From Streptomyces brevispora (GTDB lineage: Bacteria; Actinomycetota; Actinomycetes; Streptomycetales; Streptomycetaceae): a stretch of DNA of 64,000 nt. Below are positions 1 to 8,424 of this stretch, piece by piece (the stretch's first letter is position 1; every line of letters begins with the position of its first letter). Location: the NCBI RefSeq assembly GCF_007829885.1, contig NZ_VIWW01000001.1, positions 3,968,001-4,032,000 on the forward strand, given 5' to 3'. The notes under the pieces are model-generated. The model did not search any database. It worked only from the letters and a program-made list of their open reading frames with translations, and was not told where the DNA came from. A program made the translations under genes and the position numbers.

Positions 1-150
1 CCGTGACTGCTGCGACGTGGGCGGCGAACCGGTGTCCGGTTGTGCACGACGGTACCGCCACGCGCCGCCCGGCGCAGCCAAGAGGCCCCGCCTCCCGCAG
101 TGTTCGTGCGGAGTGCGGGGCCCTGGACCACTACGGGTGCGGCCGGACGG
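1..150. other. Non-coding flank downstream of sdhB
   Basis: This short left-edge stretch lies beyond the 3' end of the minus-strand sdh operon. I see no convincing gene, RNA or strong hairpin in it. The plus-strand reading frames that cross it continue antisense into sdhB and are shadows. It probably holds the sdh operon's transcription end, but no clear terminator stem is visible. Confidence 0.4.
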
Positions 151-927
151 TCAGAAGCGACGCGTGATCAGCGCGCGCTTGACTTCCTGGATCGCCTTGG
201 TGACCTCGATGCCGCGCGGGCAGGCGTCCGTGCAGTTGAAGGTGGTGCGGCAACGCCACACCCCGTCACGGTCGTTGAGGATCTCCAGCCGCTGCTCGCC
301 GCCCTCGTCGCGCGAGTCGAAGATGAAGCGGTGCGCGTTGACGATGGCCGCCGGGCCGAAGTACTGGCCGTCGTTCCAGAACACCGGGCACGAGGACGTG
401 CACGCAGCGCACAGGATGCACTTGGTGGTGTCGTCGAAGCGCTCGCGGTCCTCGGCGGACTGCAGACGCTCGCGGGTCGGCTCGTTCCCCTTGGTGATGA
501 GGAAGGGCATGACGTCGCGGTAGGCCTGGAAGAACGGGTCCATGTCGACCACGAGGTCCTTGAGGACCGTGAGGCCCTTTATGGCCTCGACCGTGATCGG
601 CTTCTCCGGGCTCAGGTCCTTGATCAGCGTCTTGCAGGCGAGCCTGTTCTTGCCGTTGATCCGCATGGCGTCCGAACCGCAGATGCCGTGCGCGCAGGAG
701 CGGCGGAACGTCAGCGTTCCGTCGGTCTCCCACTTGATCTTGTGAAGGGCGTCGAGGACACGCTCCTTCGGGTCGATCTCGATCTGGAAGTCCTGCCACT
801 CGGACTCCTCGGAGACCTCCGGGTTGAACCGGCGGATCCGGAACGTGGCAGTGATGTAAGGGGAGTCGGCGAAGCCCGCCTCGGGCTCGGGAGCCTTGTC
901 GGCCTTTTCCATGGTGGGGGTAGCCAT
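151..927 (-). CDS. sdhB: Succinate dehydrogenase iron-sulfur subunit
   Basis: This is the electron-transfer subunit of succinate dehydrogenase (complex II). It passes electrons from the flavoprotein to menaquinone at the inner face of the cytoplasmic membrane. The 258-residue length is normal for the family. Visible cluster ligands are SCAHGICGSDAM for the [2Fe-2S] centre in the N-terminal ferredoxin domain, CILCAACTSSCPVF for [4Fe-4S] and CTDACPRGI for [3Fe-4S] in the C-terminal domain. The ATG overlaps the sdhA stop by one base (TGATG), so translation is coupled. It is the last gene of the sdhCDAB operon. Confidence 0.97.
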   Translation of the reverse strand: MATPTMEKADKAPEPEAGFADSPYITATFRIRRFNPEVSEESEWQDFQIEIDPKERVLDALHKIKWETDGTLTFRRSCAHGICGSDAMRINGKNRLACKTLIKDLSPEKPITVEAIKGLTVLKDLVVDMDPFFQAYRDVMPFLITKGNEPTRERLQSAEDRERFDDTTKCILCAACTSSCPVFWNDGQYFGPAAIVNAHRFIFDSRDEGGEQRLEILNDRDGVWRCRTTFNCTDACPRGIEVTKAIQEVKRALITRRF

Positions 928-2681
928 CAGTACTTACGCTCCATCGGCTGGTAGCGGGTCTGGACGACCGGCTTGTAGTCCAGCCGGATCGACTCGGTGC
1001 CGTCGTCGGCGACCTCGCGGTACGCCATGGTGTGGCGCATGAAGTTGACGTCGTCGCGGTTCGGGTAGTCCTCGCGGTAGTGACCGCCGCGGGACTCCTT
1101 GCGGGCCAGCGCGGAGGTCGCCATGACCTCGGCGAGGTCGAGCAGGTTGCCCAGCTCGATCGCTTCGAGCAGATCCGTGTTGAACCGCTTGCCCTTGTCC
1201 TGGATGGACACGTTGAGGTAGCGCTCGCGCAGTTCCGCGATCTTGTCGACCGCGGTCTTGATGGTCTGCTCGGTGCGGAACACCATCACGTTGGCGTCCA
1301 TGCACTCCTGCAGCTCCAGACGGATCGCCGAGACCCGCTCGTTGCCGGTGGAGTTGCGCAGCCGCTCGACCTGGTCGATGACCATCTGCGCCGGGTTCTC
1401 GGGAAGCTCGACGTAGTCGTTCTTCGCGGAGTACTCGGCGGCGGCGATGCCCGACCGGCGCCCGAAGACGTTGATGTCGAGGAGCGAGTTGGTGCCGAGG
1501 CGGTTGGCACCGTGCACCGAGACGCAGGCGACCTCGCCCGCGGCGTACAGGCCCGGGACGACGGTGGTGTTGTCGGCCAGCACCTCGCCCTGGACGTTGG
1601 TCGGGATGCCGCCCATGGCGTAGTGCGCGGTCGGCTGGATCGGGATCGGGTCCGTGTAGGGCTCGATGCCGAGGTACGTACGCGCGAACTCGGTGATGTC
1701 CGGGAGCTTGGCGTCCAGCTGCTCCGGCGGCAGGTGCGTCAGGTCCAGGTAGACGTGGTCGCCCTCGGGACCGCAGCCGCGGCCCTCGCGGATCTCCGTG
1801 TAGATGGAGCGGGAGACGACGTCACGGGACGCGAGGTCCTTCATGACGGGCGCGTACTTCTCCATGAAGCGCTCGCCGTCCTTGTTGCGGAGGATGCCGC
1901 CCTCACCGCGGGCGCCCTCCGTCAGCAGGATGCCCATGCGCCAGATGCCCGTCGGGTGGAACTGGAAGAACTCCATGTCCTCCAGCGGCAGACCGCGGCG
2001 GTACGCGGCGGCCTGGCCGTCACCGGTCAGGGTGTGCGCGTTCGACGTCACCTTGAAGAACTTGCCGGTGCCGCCGGAGGCGAAGATGATCGACTTCGCC
2101 TGGAAGACGTGGATCTCGCCGGTCGCCAGCTCGTAGGCGACGACGCCCGCGGACGTCTTGACCCCGTCCACCTCCTGGAGCAGCAGGTCCAGGACGTAGA
2201 ACTCGTTGAAGAACTCCACACCCTCCTTGACGCAGTTCTGGTACAGCGTCTGGAGGATCATGTGGCCGGTGCGGTCCGAGGCGTAGCAGGACCGGCGGAC
2301 CGGGGCCTCGCCGTGGTTACGGCTGTGGCCGCCGAAGCGACGCTGGTCGATCTTGCCCTCGGGCGTGCGGTTGAACGGCAGGCCCATCTTCTCCAGGTCG
2401 AGAACGGAGTCGATGGCCTCCTTCGCCAGGATCTCGGCGGCGTCCTGGTCGACCAGGTAGTCGCCGCCCTTGATCGTGTCGAAGGTGTGCCACTCCCAGT
2501 TGTCCTCCTCCACGTTGGCGAGCGCGGCGGCCATACCGCCCTGCGCGGCGCCCGTGTGGGAGCGGGTGGGGTAGAGCTTGGTCAGCACGGCGGTACGGCT
2601 GCGCTTGGTCGACTCGATGGCCGCGCGCATGCCGGCGCCGCCGGCGCCGACGATGACGGTGTCGTACTTGTGGATCTGCAT
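927..2681 (-). CDS. sdhA: Succinate dehydrogenase flavoprotein subunit
   Basis: This catalytic subunit oxidises succinate to fumarate with covalently bound FAD. The 584-residue protein begins with a Rossmann dinucleotide-binding stretch (TVIVGAGGAGMRAA). It carries the SHTGAAQGG flavinylation signature and the FGGHSRNHGEAPVRRSC substrate and capping region. A conserved C-terminal fumarate-reductase domain ends at the stop, which overlaps the start of sdhB. It lies about 30 bases downstream of sdhD on the same strand. The long open plus-strand frame opposite it is a codon-bias shadow. The identification is unambiguous; SdhA versus fumarate reductase is decided by the operon order and the two membrane-anchor genes. 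Confidence 0.97.
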   Translation of the reverse strand: MQIHKYDTVIVGAGGAGMRAAIESTKRSRTAVLTKLYPTRSHTGAAQGGMAAALANVEEDNWEWHTFDTIKGGDYLVDQDAAEILAKEAIDSVLDLEKMGLPFNRTPEGKIDQRRFGGHSRNHGEAPVRRSCYASDRTGHMILQTLYQNCVKEGVEFFNEFYVLDLLLQEVDGVKTSAGVVAYELATGEIHVFQAKSIIFASGGTGKFFKVTSNAHTLTGDGQAAAYRRGLPLEDMEFFQFHPTGIWRMGILLTEGARGEGGILRNKDGERFMEKYAPVMKDLASRDVVSRSIYTEIREGRGCGPEGDHVYLDLTHLPPEQLDAKLPDITEFARTYLGIEPYTDPIPIQPTAHYAMGGIPTNVQGEVLADNTTVVPGLYAAGEVACVSVHGANRLGTNSLLDINVFGRRSGIAAAEYSAKNDYVELPENPAQMVIDQVERLRNSTGNERVSAIRLELQECMDANVMVFRTEQTIKTAVDKIAELRERYLNVSIQDKGKRFNTDLLEAIELGNLLDLAEVMATSALARKESRGGHYREDYPNRDDVNFMRHTMAYREVADDGTESIRLDYKPVVQTRYQPMERKY

Positions 2682-2710
2682 GGTTTACCTCTGGTCTTCG
2701 GGCCCGGCGC

Positions 2711-3184
2711 CTAGCGGATGTTCGGGTCGAAGGTGAAGATCACCAGCGTGCCCAGCAGGACGGTGAACACCGTGGCGGTGTACAGCAGCATCTTCAGCCA
2801 GAAACGGGTGTTGTCCCGTTCGGCGTAGTCGTTGATGACCGTACGGAGACCGTTGGCGCCGTGCAGCATGGCGAGCCACAGCATCGCCAGGTCCCACATC
2901 TGCCAGAACGGCGAGGCCCAGCGGCCCGCCACGAAGGCGAAGCCGATCTTGGACACGCCGCCGTCCAGCACCAGCTGGATCAGCAGGTGGCCGATGACCA
3001 GGACGACCAGGACGACACCCGACAGGCGCATGAAGAGCCAGGCGTACATCTCGAAGTTGGTGCGCGAACCCTTGGGCGTCTTGCCGGTCCGCGCACGCGG
3101 GGGCTCGATCACAGGGGCCGGATTGTCGACATCGTAGAGGCTGACGCCTTCGACTGCGCCGATCGCGGAAGTCTCGGTGGACAT
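2711..3184 (-). CDS. sdhD: Succinate dehydrogenase membrane anchor subunit
   Basis: This 157-residue hydrophobic anchor of complex II helps hold heme b and the quinone site. Three membrane spans are visible, at roughly residues 48-72, 90-112 and 130-152. A conserved histidine lies in the first span (VIGHLLIQLVL) and another in MLHGANGLRTVINDY, which are typical heme and quinone-region residues. I chose the ATG giving MSTETSAIGAVEG because the longer open frame upstream overlaps sdhC entirely. It starts 5 bases after the sdhC stop and precedes sdhA, the classic order. Confidence 0.93.
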   Translation of the reverse strand: MSTETSAIGAVEGVSLYDVDNPAPVIEPPRARTGKTPKGSRTNFEMYAWLFMRLSGVVLVVLVIGHLLIQLVLDGGVSKIGFAFVAGRWASPFWQMWDLAMLWLAMLHGANGLRTVINDYAERDNTRFWLKMLLYTATVFTVLLGTLVIFTFDPNIR

Positions 3185-3189
3185 GGGCC

Positions 3190-3570
3190 TCAGCTCCCGA
3201 AGATGGCGCGGACGGCGTGGCCGAGGACGGGGTACAGGGCCCCGACCATGAGCACGATCCAGATGCCCAGCACGGTCCAGAGCATCTGCTTCTGGACGCG
3301 CGGGCCCTTGGCCCAGAAGTCCACGGCGATGATGCGGAGACCGTTCAGCGCGTGAAAGAGAATCGCGGCCACGAGGCCGTATTCGAGAAGCGCGACGGGC
3401 CATGTCTTGTACGTGGCCACGACCTCGTCGTAGGCCTCGGGGGAGACACGGACGAGAGCGGTGTCCAGGACGTGTACGAACAGGAAGAAGAAAATGAGGA
3501 CACCGGTGACTCGATGAGCCACCCAGGACCACATGCCTTCCCGGCCGCGGTACAGCGTTCCAGCCGGCAC
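3190..3570 (-). CDS. sdhC: Succinate dehydrogenase cytochrome b556 subunit
   Basis: This is the second membrane anchor of complex II and the first gene of the operon. The 126-residue product shows the family signature WSWVAHRVTGVLIFFFLFVH, whose SxxxRxTG-type segment contributes to the quinone site. A second conserved stretch, HALNGLRIIAVD, provides the heme-ligand histidine. Three spans are predicted. The GTG at 3570 is chosen because GGAGGG (3578-3583) sits 7 bases upstream; an in-frame ATG at 3645 would add 25 residues not expected in the family and has no better ribosome site. The promoter should lie in 3571-3790. Confidence 0.93.
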   Translation of the reverse strand: MPAGTLYRGREGMWSWVAHRVTGVLIFFFLFVHVLDTALVRVSPEAYDEVVATYKTWPVALLEYGLVAAILFHALNGLRIIAVDFWAKGPRVQKQMLWTVLGIWIVLMVGALYPVLGHAVRAIFGS

Positions 3571-3790
3571 GGAAGAACCCTCCGGGAGCGGGGATTGGGG
3601 TCGGCCGGCTTGACTGTCGGTCTGACCCGGCCAGGTACGGTCCACCGGCCCCGGCCATCGTAGCGACGGTTTGTCGGTTCGTTCGCGCCGGGGCCTCTGG
3701 TGTGATCAAAGTGGCAATCAATCAGGCACGGACGGGCTAGGCCGGGGCGTGTTCCCGGGCCCGGGCCGTCCCTGGCCCGCCCGAAACCCG

Positions 3791-4300
3791 TTACGGACTC
3801 GATACCAGCCCGATGATGCGGCCCCGGGCGAGTCGCCGCAGCTCGTCCGCAGTCACCACCCGTTCCTGGTCGGGGTCGTGGCCCAGCCGGGCCCGGATGC
3901 CGGCCAGCACCTGGTCCGGGCGTTCGACGGGCCGGACGCCGTCGAGGCAGATGACGAAGACGTGACCGAAACGGCTCTCGTACGCGGCGTGCGCGGCGGC
4001 CAGCGCGAGATGGGCGGAGCGTGCCGCGTCGGCGGGCAGCGCCGGGGAGTCCTCGGCGACGAGCGCCTCGGCGCGGTCGGCGGGGGAGAGGTCGTAGTCC
4101 GCCTCCTCGGCGGCGGCGAGCAGCGCGCCCAGATCCGGGTAGGGGCGGTGGGCGGCCAGTCGCTGCGCCCAGCGCCGGCTGCCGAAGCAGTCCAGCAGGG
4201 CGGCCTCGACGTCGACGGCGGGCGCGGTGTTGAGACGGTGCAGGCCGAGGCCGGGCGGACCGGCCCGGCCGGGTACCGGGCCGTGGCTCTGCAGAGGCAC
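3791..4300 (-). CDS. OHCU decarboxylase-like protein (uricase pathway fold)
   Basis: The protein (169 residues, GTG start) resembles 2-oxo-4-hydroxy-4-carboxy-5-ureidoimidazoline decarboxylase, which finishes conversion of urate to allantoin. Recognisable family segments are LLDCFGSRRWAQRLAAHRPYPDL near residue 35 and AHAAYESRFGHVFVICLDG near residue 108. What is odd is the middle. The family's catalytic HP-(R/D)-(I/L) histidine motif and the following S-x-x-E-Q glutamate are replaced by an Ala/Asp/Pro-rich segment (about residues 80-100). The start is uncertain. It is a lone gene between sdh and the hexosaminidase, with no other purine-catabolism gene nearby. Homology is likely, but catalytic competence is doubtful. 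Confidence 0.7.
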   Translation of the reverse strand: MPLQSHGPVPGRAGPPGLGLHRLNTAPAVDVEAALLDCFGSRRWAQRLAAHRPYPDLGALLAAAEEADYDLSPADRAEALVAEDSPALPADAARSAHLALAAAHAAYESRFGHVFVICLDGVRPVERPDQVLAGIRARLGHDPDQERVVTADELRRLARGRIIGLVSSP

Positions 4301-4627
4301 GGCGGTCCGTCGGGCGGGCCGGTGCGGTTGCCCCGGGAGACCGGCGTGGGACTCGCTGGACCTGGACAGCGTGGGCTCCTCGAATCAGCGGCATCTGTGA
4401 ACCTGGGGTGAGGGGGGATCGGTGTGACCAGGTGGATGCAGGGTGAAGGGAGAGACGAATGTGTCTCAAAGCTAGCGAGGCCGGGCAACCGCCGTCCGAC
4501 GGATGCGCGAATTTCACCCGGACGGGAGAGTTTCGGGATGACTGATGGACAAAGACAGCGAGGAGAATGCCCGGCTATCTCCCTACTTCCGCCCTCTTCC
4601 CCACTGAAAACCGGAGGTTTCTGACCG
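4301..4627. promoter_or_regulatory. Divergent intergenic region ahead of the hexosaminidase
   Basis: These 327 bases separate the minus-strand OHCU-like gene from the plus-strand GH20 gene and must hold promoters for both. GC content falls towards 4430-4620. CCGGAGGT at 4611-4618 is the GH20 ribosome site. I looked for a DasR operator (TGGTCTAGACCA type), common ahead of chitin-related genes, and did not find one. Confidence 0.5.
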
Positions 4628-6235
4628 ATGTCGCTCTCACGCGGCGCCCTCGCGGCCGGAGCGGCCGTCACCGCGGTGGCCGCGGTGACGCTCACCGTCG
4701 TCCTGTGGCCCGACAGCTCCGACACCGCGCGCCGGTCCGTGGCCGAGGCCTCGGCCCGGGCCTCGTCCGCCGCCCCCACGCCCTCCCCGACCCGGAGCTA
4801 TCCGCTGTCGGGGACGCCCCGCACCATCCCCGCCGTACGCGAACACACCCCCGCCCACGGTCCCGGCTGGCGGCCGGGCAAGGGCAGCGCGGTGGTGATC
4901 GCCGACGGCAGCGAGGGGCTCGACGACGAGGGGCGGCTGCTCGCGGACGAGCTGAAGATCGGCTACCGGGGCGAGGTGCCGGCCCGTGCGGGCGATGTGG
5001 AACTGGCCCTGACCCCGTCGGCCAAGGGCGGGCCCGAGTCGTACACCCTCAAGGTCCACGACGGCCGCGTCACGATCAGCGGGCCCGGCGAGGCGGGTGT
5101 CTTCTACGGGACCCGCACCCTCAAGCAGTCGGTGCGGGCCGACGGCCTCATGCCCGAGGGCGAGGTGAGCGACCGCCCCGACCGGCCGCAGCGCGGGTTC
5201 AACCTCGACATCGCGCGCAAGTTCTACAGCGTCGCCTGGATCGAGGACCGGCTGCGCGAGATGGCCGACCTCAAGCTCAACCAGTTCGGCCTGCACTTCT
5301 CCGACGACCAGGCCTTCCGCATCCAGTCCGACACCCACCCCGAGGTGGTGTCGCCCGAGCACCTGACCAAGGCACAGGTGCGGCAGATCGTCGCGCTGGC
5401 CGGCCGGCTGCACATCCAGGTCGTACCGGAGATCGACTCGCCGGGCCACCTCGGCGCGGTCCTGCGCGCCCACCCCGACCTCCAGCTGCGCAACGTGTCG
5501 GGTGTGGCCTCCAGCGGATCGCTCGACATCTCCAAGCCCGGAGCGGCGAAACTCATCGACGAACTCCTCGGCGAGTACACGGAGCTCTTCCCCGGTGAGT
5601 ACTGGCATCTGGGCGCCGACGAGTACCTCGCGCTGATGGCGCGGGACCCCGCCGCCTCCTATCCCCAGCTGCAGCGCGCCGCCGTACAGAAGTACGGGCC
5701 GCAGGCGGGGATCGCCGACCTCGCCACCGGCTGGCTCAACGACCGCGCGGCGGTGGTCCGTCCGCACGGCAAACAGCCCAAGGCGTGGAACGACGGCCTC
5801 TTCCGCGGCGGCGTCGTCCAGGCGGACAAGAACATCGAGGTCGAGTACTGGACGGGCAAGGAGTACGGGGCCCGGCAGCCGGAGGAGTATCTGAGCGAGG
5901 GCCGCCGGGTGGTGAACCTCAACGACGAGTTCCTCTATTACGTGCTCGGCCAGCCCAACAACTTCGTCTACCCGACCGGCCAGCGCATCTACGAGCAGTG
6001 GACCCCTCTCGTGCTGCGCGGCACCACCCCCGTCCCGGCGCGCTATTCCGGCCAGATCCTCGGCGGCCGGTTCGCCGTCTGGGGCGATCTGCCGAACGCC
6101 CAGACCACGGAGCAGGTGGCGCAGGGCATCAGGATGCCGTTGCGGGCGACGGCCCAGAAGCTGTGGGACCCGGCGAAGCCCACGCTGAGCTGGGACGGTT
6201 TCCGGGCGCTGGCCGGGGAGATCGACAAGGGCTGA
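4628..6235 (+). CDS. Secreted beta-N-acetylhexosaminidase (GH20)
   Basis: This 535-residue glycoside hydrolase family 20 enzyme is expected to release terminal N-acetylglucosamine or N-acetylgalactosamine from chitooligosaccharides or cell-wall fragments outside the cell. The N-terminus has one hydrophobic segment (about residues 6-27) followed by a Ser/Ala/Pro-rich linker, so it is secreted or membrane-tethered. A GH20b-like domain (about 75-180) precedes the barrel, where RGFNLDIARKFYS opens the catalytic domain. The catalytic Asp-Glu pair of substrate-assisted catalysis is present in HLGADEYLA near residue 330; most relatives have GGDE. GGAGG lies 11 bases before the ATG. Confidence 0.9.
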   Translation: MSLSRGALAAGAAVTAVAAVTLTVVLWPDSSDTARRSVAEASARASSAAPTPSPTRSYPLSGTPRTIPAVREHTPAHGPGWRPGKGSAVVIADGSEGLDDEGRLLADELKIGYRGEVPARAGDVELALTPSAKGGPESYTLKVHDGRVTISGPGEAGVFYGTRTLKQSVRADGLMPEGEVSDRPDRPQRGFNLDIARKFYSVAWIEDRLREMADLKLNQFGLHFSDDQAFRIQSDTHPEVVSPEHLTKAQVRQIVALAGRLHIQVVPEIDSPGHLGAVLRAHPDLQLRNVSGVASSGSLDISKPGAAKLIDELLGEYTELFPGEYWHLGADEYLALMARDPAASYPQLQRAAVQKYGPQAGIADLATGWLNDRAAVVRPHGKQPKAWNDGLFRGGVVQADKNIEVEYWTGKEYGARQPEEYLSEGRRVVNLNDEFLYYVLGQPNNFVYPTGQRIYEQWTPLVLRGTTPVPARYSGQILGGRFAVWGDLPNAQTTEQVAQGIRMPLRATAQKLWDPAKPTLSWDGFRALAGEIDKG

Positions 6236-6428
6236 GCACCGCACCGCGGCAGCGTGCCGGGCCGGGGGCACCGGAATTGCTGTGGACAGGGTGGTGGCCC
6301 GGGTCTATGTTCCTCAGGCCGCGCGCCCCGGGGAGGAGCGCGCGCCTCTCACCTCCACTTCTCTCTCTTCGGCTTCTCTCAGCCGCGCCCGGAATCTCTT
6401 CGCGCCCACAACCCTGGGGGGTTGCTCC

Positions 6429-7229
6429 ATGCTGTGCTCCACCTGCCGTACGAGACCACCGGTCACCGCCGACGGACGCTGCACGCCCTGTGCGCAGTCG
6501 GCCGGACCGGCCGGGGTCCAGGCGCCGTCCGCCCCGGTCTTCACCGCTCCACAGCAGTGGCTGCGGTCGCCCGACGGGCTCGCGAAGGCCGTCGTCGTGC
6601 TGCTGCTGAGCGTCGTCGTGGCGGACCTGCTGGCGGTGGCCTCGGACATCAACATCCGAAGCGTGCTCGGCGGCGGCATCGACAACGACTTCGCCGGATT
6701 CGACGACGCGGAGGCCGACCGCGCCGACATGTTCTACGCGGGCGCCGGCGTCCTGCAGCTCCTCACCACCCTTGCCACCGCCGTCGGGTTCATCATGTGG
6801 TTCCGGCGGGTCCGCGCGAACGCCGAGATCTTCGACGCGAGCGCCCACTCGATGCGGCCCGGCTGGGCCGTCGGTGGCTGGTTCGTTCCGGTCGCCGGGC
6901 TGTGGCTGCCGCGCCAAATCGCGGGCGGCATCTGGGTCGCGAGTGCCCAGACCAACACCGACGGCACCTGGCGCAACGTCTCCCACGCCCCGCTGAACCT
7001 GTGGTGGGGCGCCTGGGTGGCCGCGCTGCTGTTCGGCCGGTACGCCTCCCAGCAGGACGACCGGGCCGAGCTGCCGCAGGAGATCATGGACGCCGCCTCG
7101 CGGATGATGGTGTCCGATCTGCTCGACATCGTGGCCGCGGTCTTCGCGATCCTGTTCGTGCGCAAGCTGACCCGGATGCAGGGGGAGCGGGCCGCCATCG
7201 GCCCGTTCCCGCTCGGCACCGGGGCGTAG
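6429..7229 (+). CDS. DUF4328-type membrane protein with N-terminal zinc ribbon
   Basis: The 266-residue product begins with a short two-pair cysteine knuckle (CSTCRTRPPVTADGRCTPC), then has four or five membrane spans. The segment VGFIMWFRRVRANAEIF followed by RPGWAVGGWFVPVAGLWLPRQIAGGIW is the hallmark of the DUF4328 family, which is of unknown function and common in Streptomyces. I chose ATG 6429 because a run of Gs (6417-6422) supplies the ribosome site. The longer frame to 6282 would add 49 residues of poor quality. It stands alone, and no function can be inferred. Confidence 0.8.
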   Translation: MLCSTCRTRPPVTADGRCTPCAQSAGPAGVQAPSAPVFTAPQQWLRSPDGLAKAVVVLLLSVVVADLLAVASDINIRSVLGGGIDNDFAGFDDAEADRADMFYAGAGVLQLLTTLATAVGFIMWFRRVRANAEIFDASAHSMRPGWAVGGWFVPVAGLWLPRQIAGGIWVASAQTNTDGTWRNVSHAPLNLWWGAWVAALLFGRYASQQDDRAELPQEIMDAASRMMVSDLLDIVAAVFAILFVRKLTRMQGERAAIGPFPLGTGA

Positions 7230-7376
7230 GACGCGTTCGCGGGCCGGTGGACCGGCCCGGGGAGGATGCGATTTCGGCCTCGTCGGTGACGCTTTTCGGC
7301 CATTCGGCGCTGAATGCGATAACAAGCGCTGCGTCCCCATGCGTCCTGGCACGGGGAGGGCGGACGGGAGACACCG

Positions 7377-7946
7377 ATGAGCCTGCTGGAACTGATTGCC
7401 GCTGCTGATGAGCGGGGACTGACCGCGAGCGGGGCCGCCTGCCTCGACCGCTGCCTGCCGCAGCCCGCCGAGGGGGCCGAGCCCGATCCGCTGCGCCCGC
7501 TCTGGGCCGGCTGCGCGGACGGGGCGGCCTGGCCGGACCGGCTGGCCGAGTCGTGCGCGGCGCTGGACGCCCTGCCCGGTGCGGAGGAGACCGTCCAGCA
7601 GATCCGGAAGCTGCTCGGCGAGGCGCCGGCGGACCGGACGGGCGCGGAGCTGCGCGCCTGGGCGGACGCCTGCTCGGTGCTGGCCCTGGAGGTCCACCTC
7701 AGGCAGGACGCCGAGCGCCCCGGCCGGGCGGAGCTGGTGGGCCGCTGCCGGGCGGGCGACCCGCAGGGGGCGGGACCGCTGCTGGCCGGGGAGACCGCGC
7801 GCCAGGTCCGGATCCTGGAGATGCTCGCGGAGATCACGGACGAGGCCCCCGTCGGAGCCGGGCTGCGCCAGGTGCTGGACGTGTCGACGGAGGGGCAGCG
7901 GGTGCTGCGCGCCGCGGTCTCGCGACGCGCACGCGGCCGGGGCTGA
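7377..7946 (+). CDS. Hypothetical protein
   Basis: This 189-residue soluble protein is Ala/Leu/Glu-rich and looks all-helical, with no signal peptide, membrane span or catalytic motif that I recognise. GGGAG (7366-7370) lies ahead of the ATG. Codon third positions are strongly G/C-biased, so it is a real gene. Four cysteines are scattered and do not form a metal-binding pattern. It follows the DUF4328 gene after about 150 bases and precedes a relic of a transporter gene. Function unknown. Confidence 0.65.
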   Translation: MSLLELIAAADERGLTASGAACLDRCLPQPAEGAEPDPLRPLWAGCADGAAWPDRLAESCAALDALPGAEETVQQIRKLLGEAPADRTGAELRAWADACSVLALEVHLRQDAERPGRAELVGRCRAGDPQGAGPLLAGETARQVRILEMLAEITDEAPVGAGLRQVLDVSTEGQRVLRAAVSRRARGRG

Positions 7947-8008
7947 ACGGGGGCGGGCCCGGCCCGAATGGAGTCGGGCCCGGCGTGGACGGGGCGGGCC
8001 CGCGGTCG

Positions 8009-8203
8009 CTGACGCACTCCCCGCTGATCGCCGCCATGACCGCACCCGTGTCCACGCTCATCGCCTCGGCCGCCGGCTACGCCTTCGCCCGGATCCCGGT
8101 GCCCGGCCGCGGCGTCCTGCCGGCACTGGTGGTCGCCACCCTGATGATCCCCGGCTCGGTGACCTTCGTCCCGACCTTCGTGGTCGTCGGATCCATGGGC
8201 GGG
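8009..8203 (+). pseudogene. Relic of a sugar ABC-transporter permease (MalG type)
   Basis: One open frame reads PLIAAMTAPVSTLIASAAGY then AFARIPVPGRGVLPAL and continues with ATLMIPGSVTFVPTFVVVGS. This is the central part of a MalG-family inner-membrane permease (the AYAFAR..FPGR and LATLMIP..V..P motifs). There is no start codon, no EAA loop and no N- or C-terminal third. The segment passes directly into unrelated sequence at both ends. About 65 codons survive without a stop, so decay may be recent or the fragment was captured by recombination. No substrate-binding or ATPase partner is nearby. Confidence 0.75.
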
Positions 8204-8249
8204 CCCTGCGACCCGCGTATTGCCTGGCCAGAGCCGGGAAGGCCGGAAC

Positions 8250-8293
8250 GACGACCGGGGCCGCCACCCCCCACAGGAGAGGCCCCGGTCGTC
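8250..8293 (+). terminator. Strong hairpin downstream of the permease relic
   Basis: Bases 8250-8262 (GACGACCGGGGCC) are perfectly complementary to 8281-8293 with an 18-base loop. There is no T tract, which is usual for Streptomyces terminators. It isolates the upstream gene or relic from the sigma-factor gene that begins at 8425. Confidence 0.6.
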
Positions 8294-8424
8294 TTCCGCG
8301 GAGCCGCAGGACGGCCCCGTACTCATCTCAGCGCCGTGACCGCGATTTCTGTCACACCGCGCTCGGGTCGCAGAATGTTGCGGCTTGTACAAGTCATGGA
8401 CGTGATGACCGCGAAGGACGTAGC

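Noticed and set aside
1032..2714. Long plus-strand open frame opposite sdhA
   Set aside because: It is antisense to an unmistakable sdhA gene and its composition (Val/Gly/Asp/Arg-rich, no motif) is what G/C-biased codons give on the other strand.
4301..4627. DasR operator ahead of the hexosaminidase gene
   Set aside because: I looked for TGGTCTAGACCA-like sequence and found none; control by DasR is not supported by this spacer.
4637..6271. Minus-strand frame opposite the GH20 gene
   Set aside because: Antisense shadow; the plus-strand protein has a signal peptide, GH20 motifs and a ribosome site.
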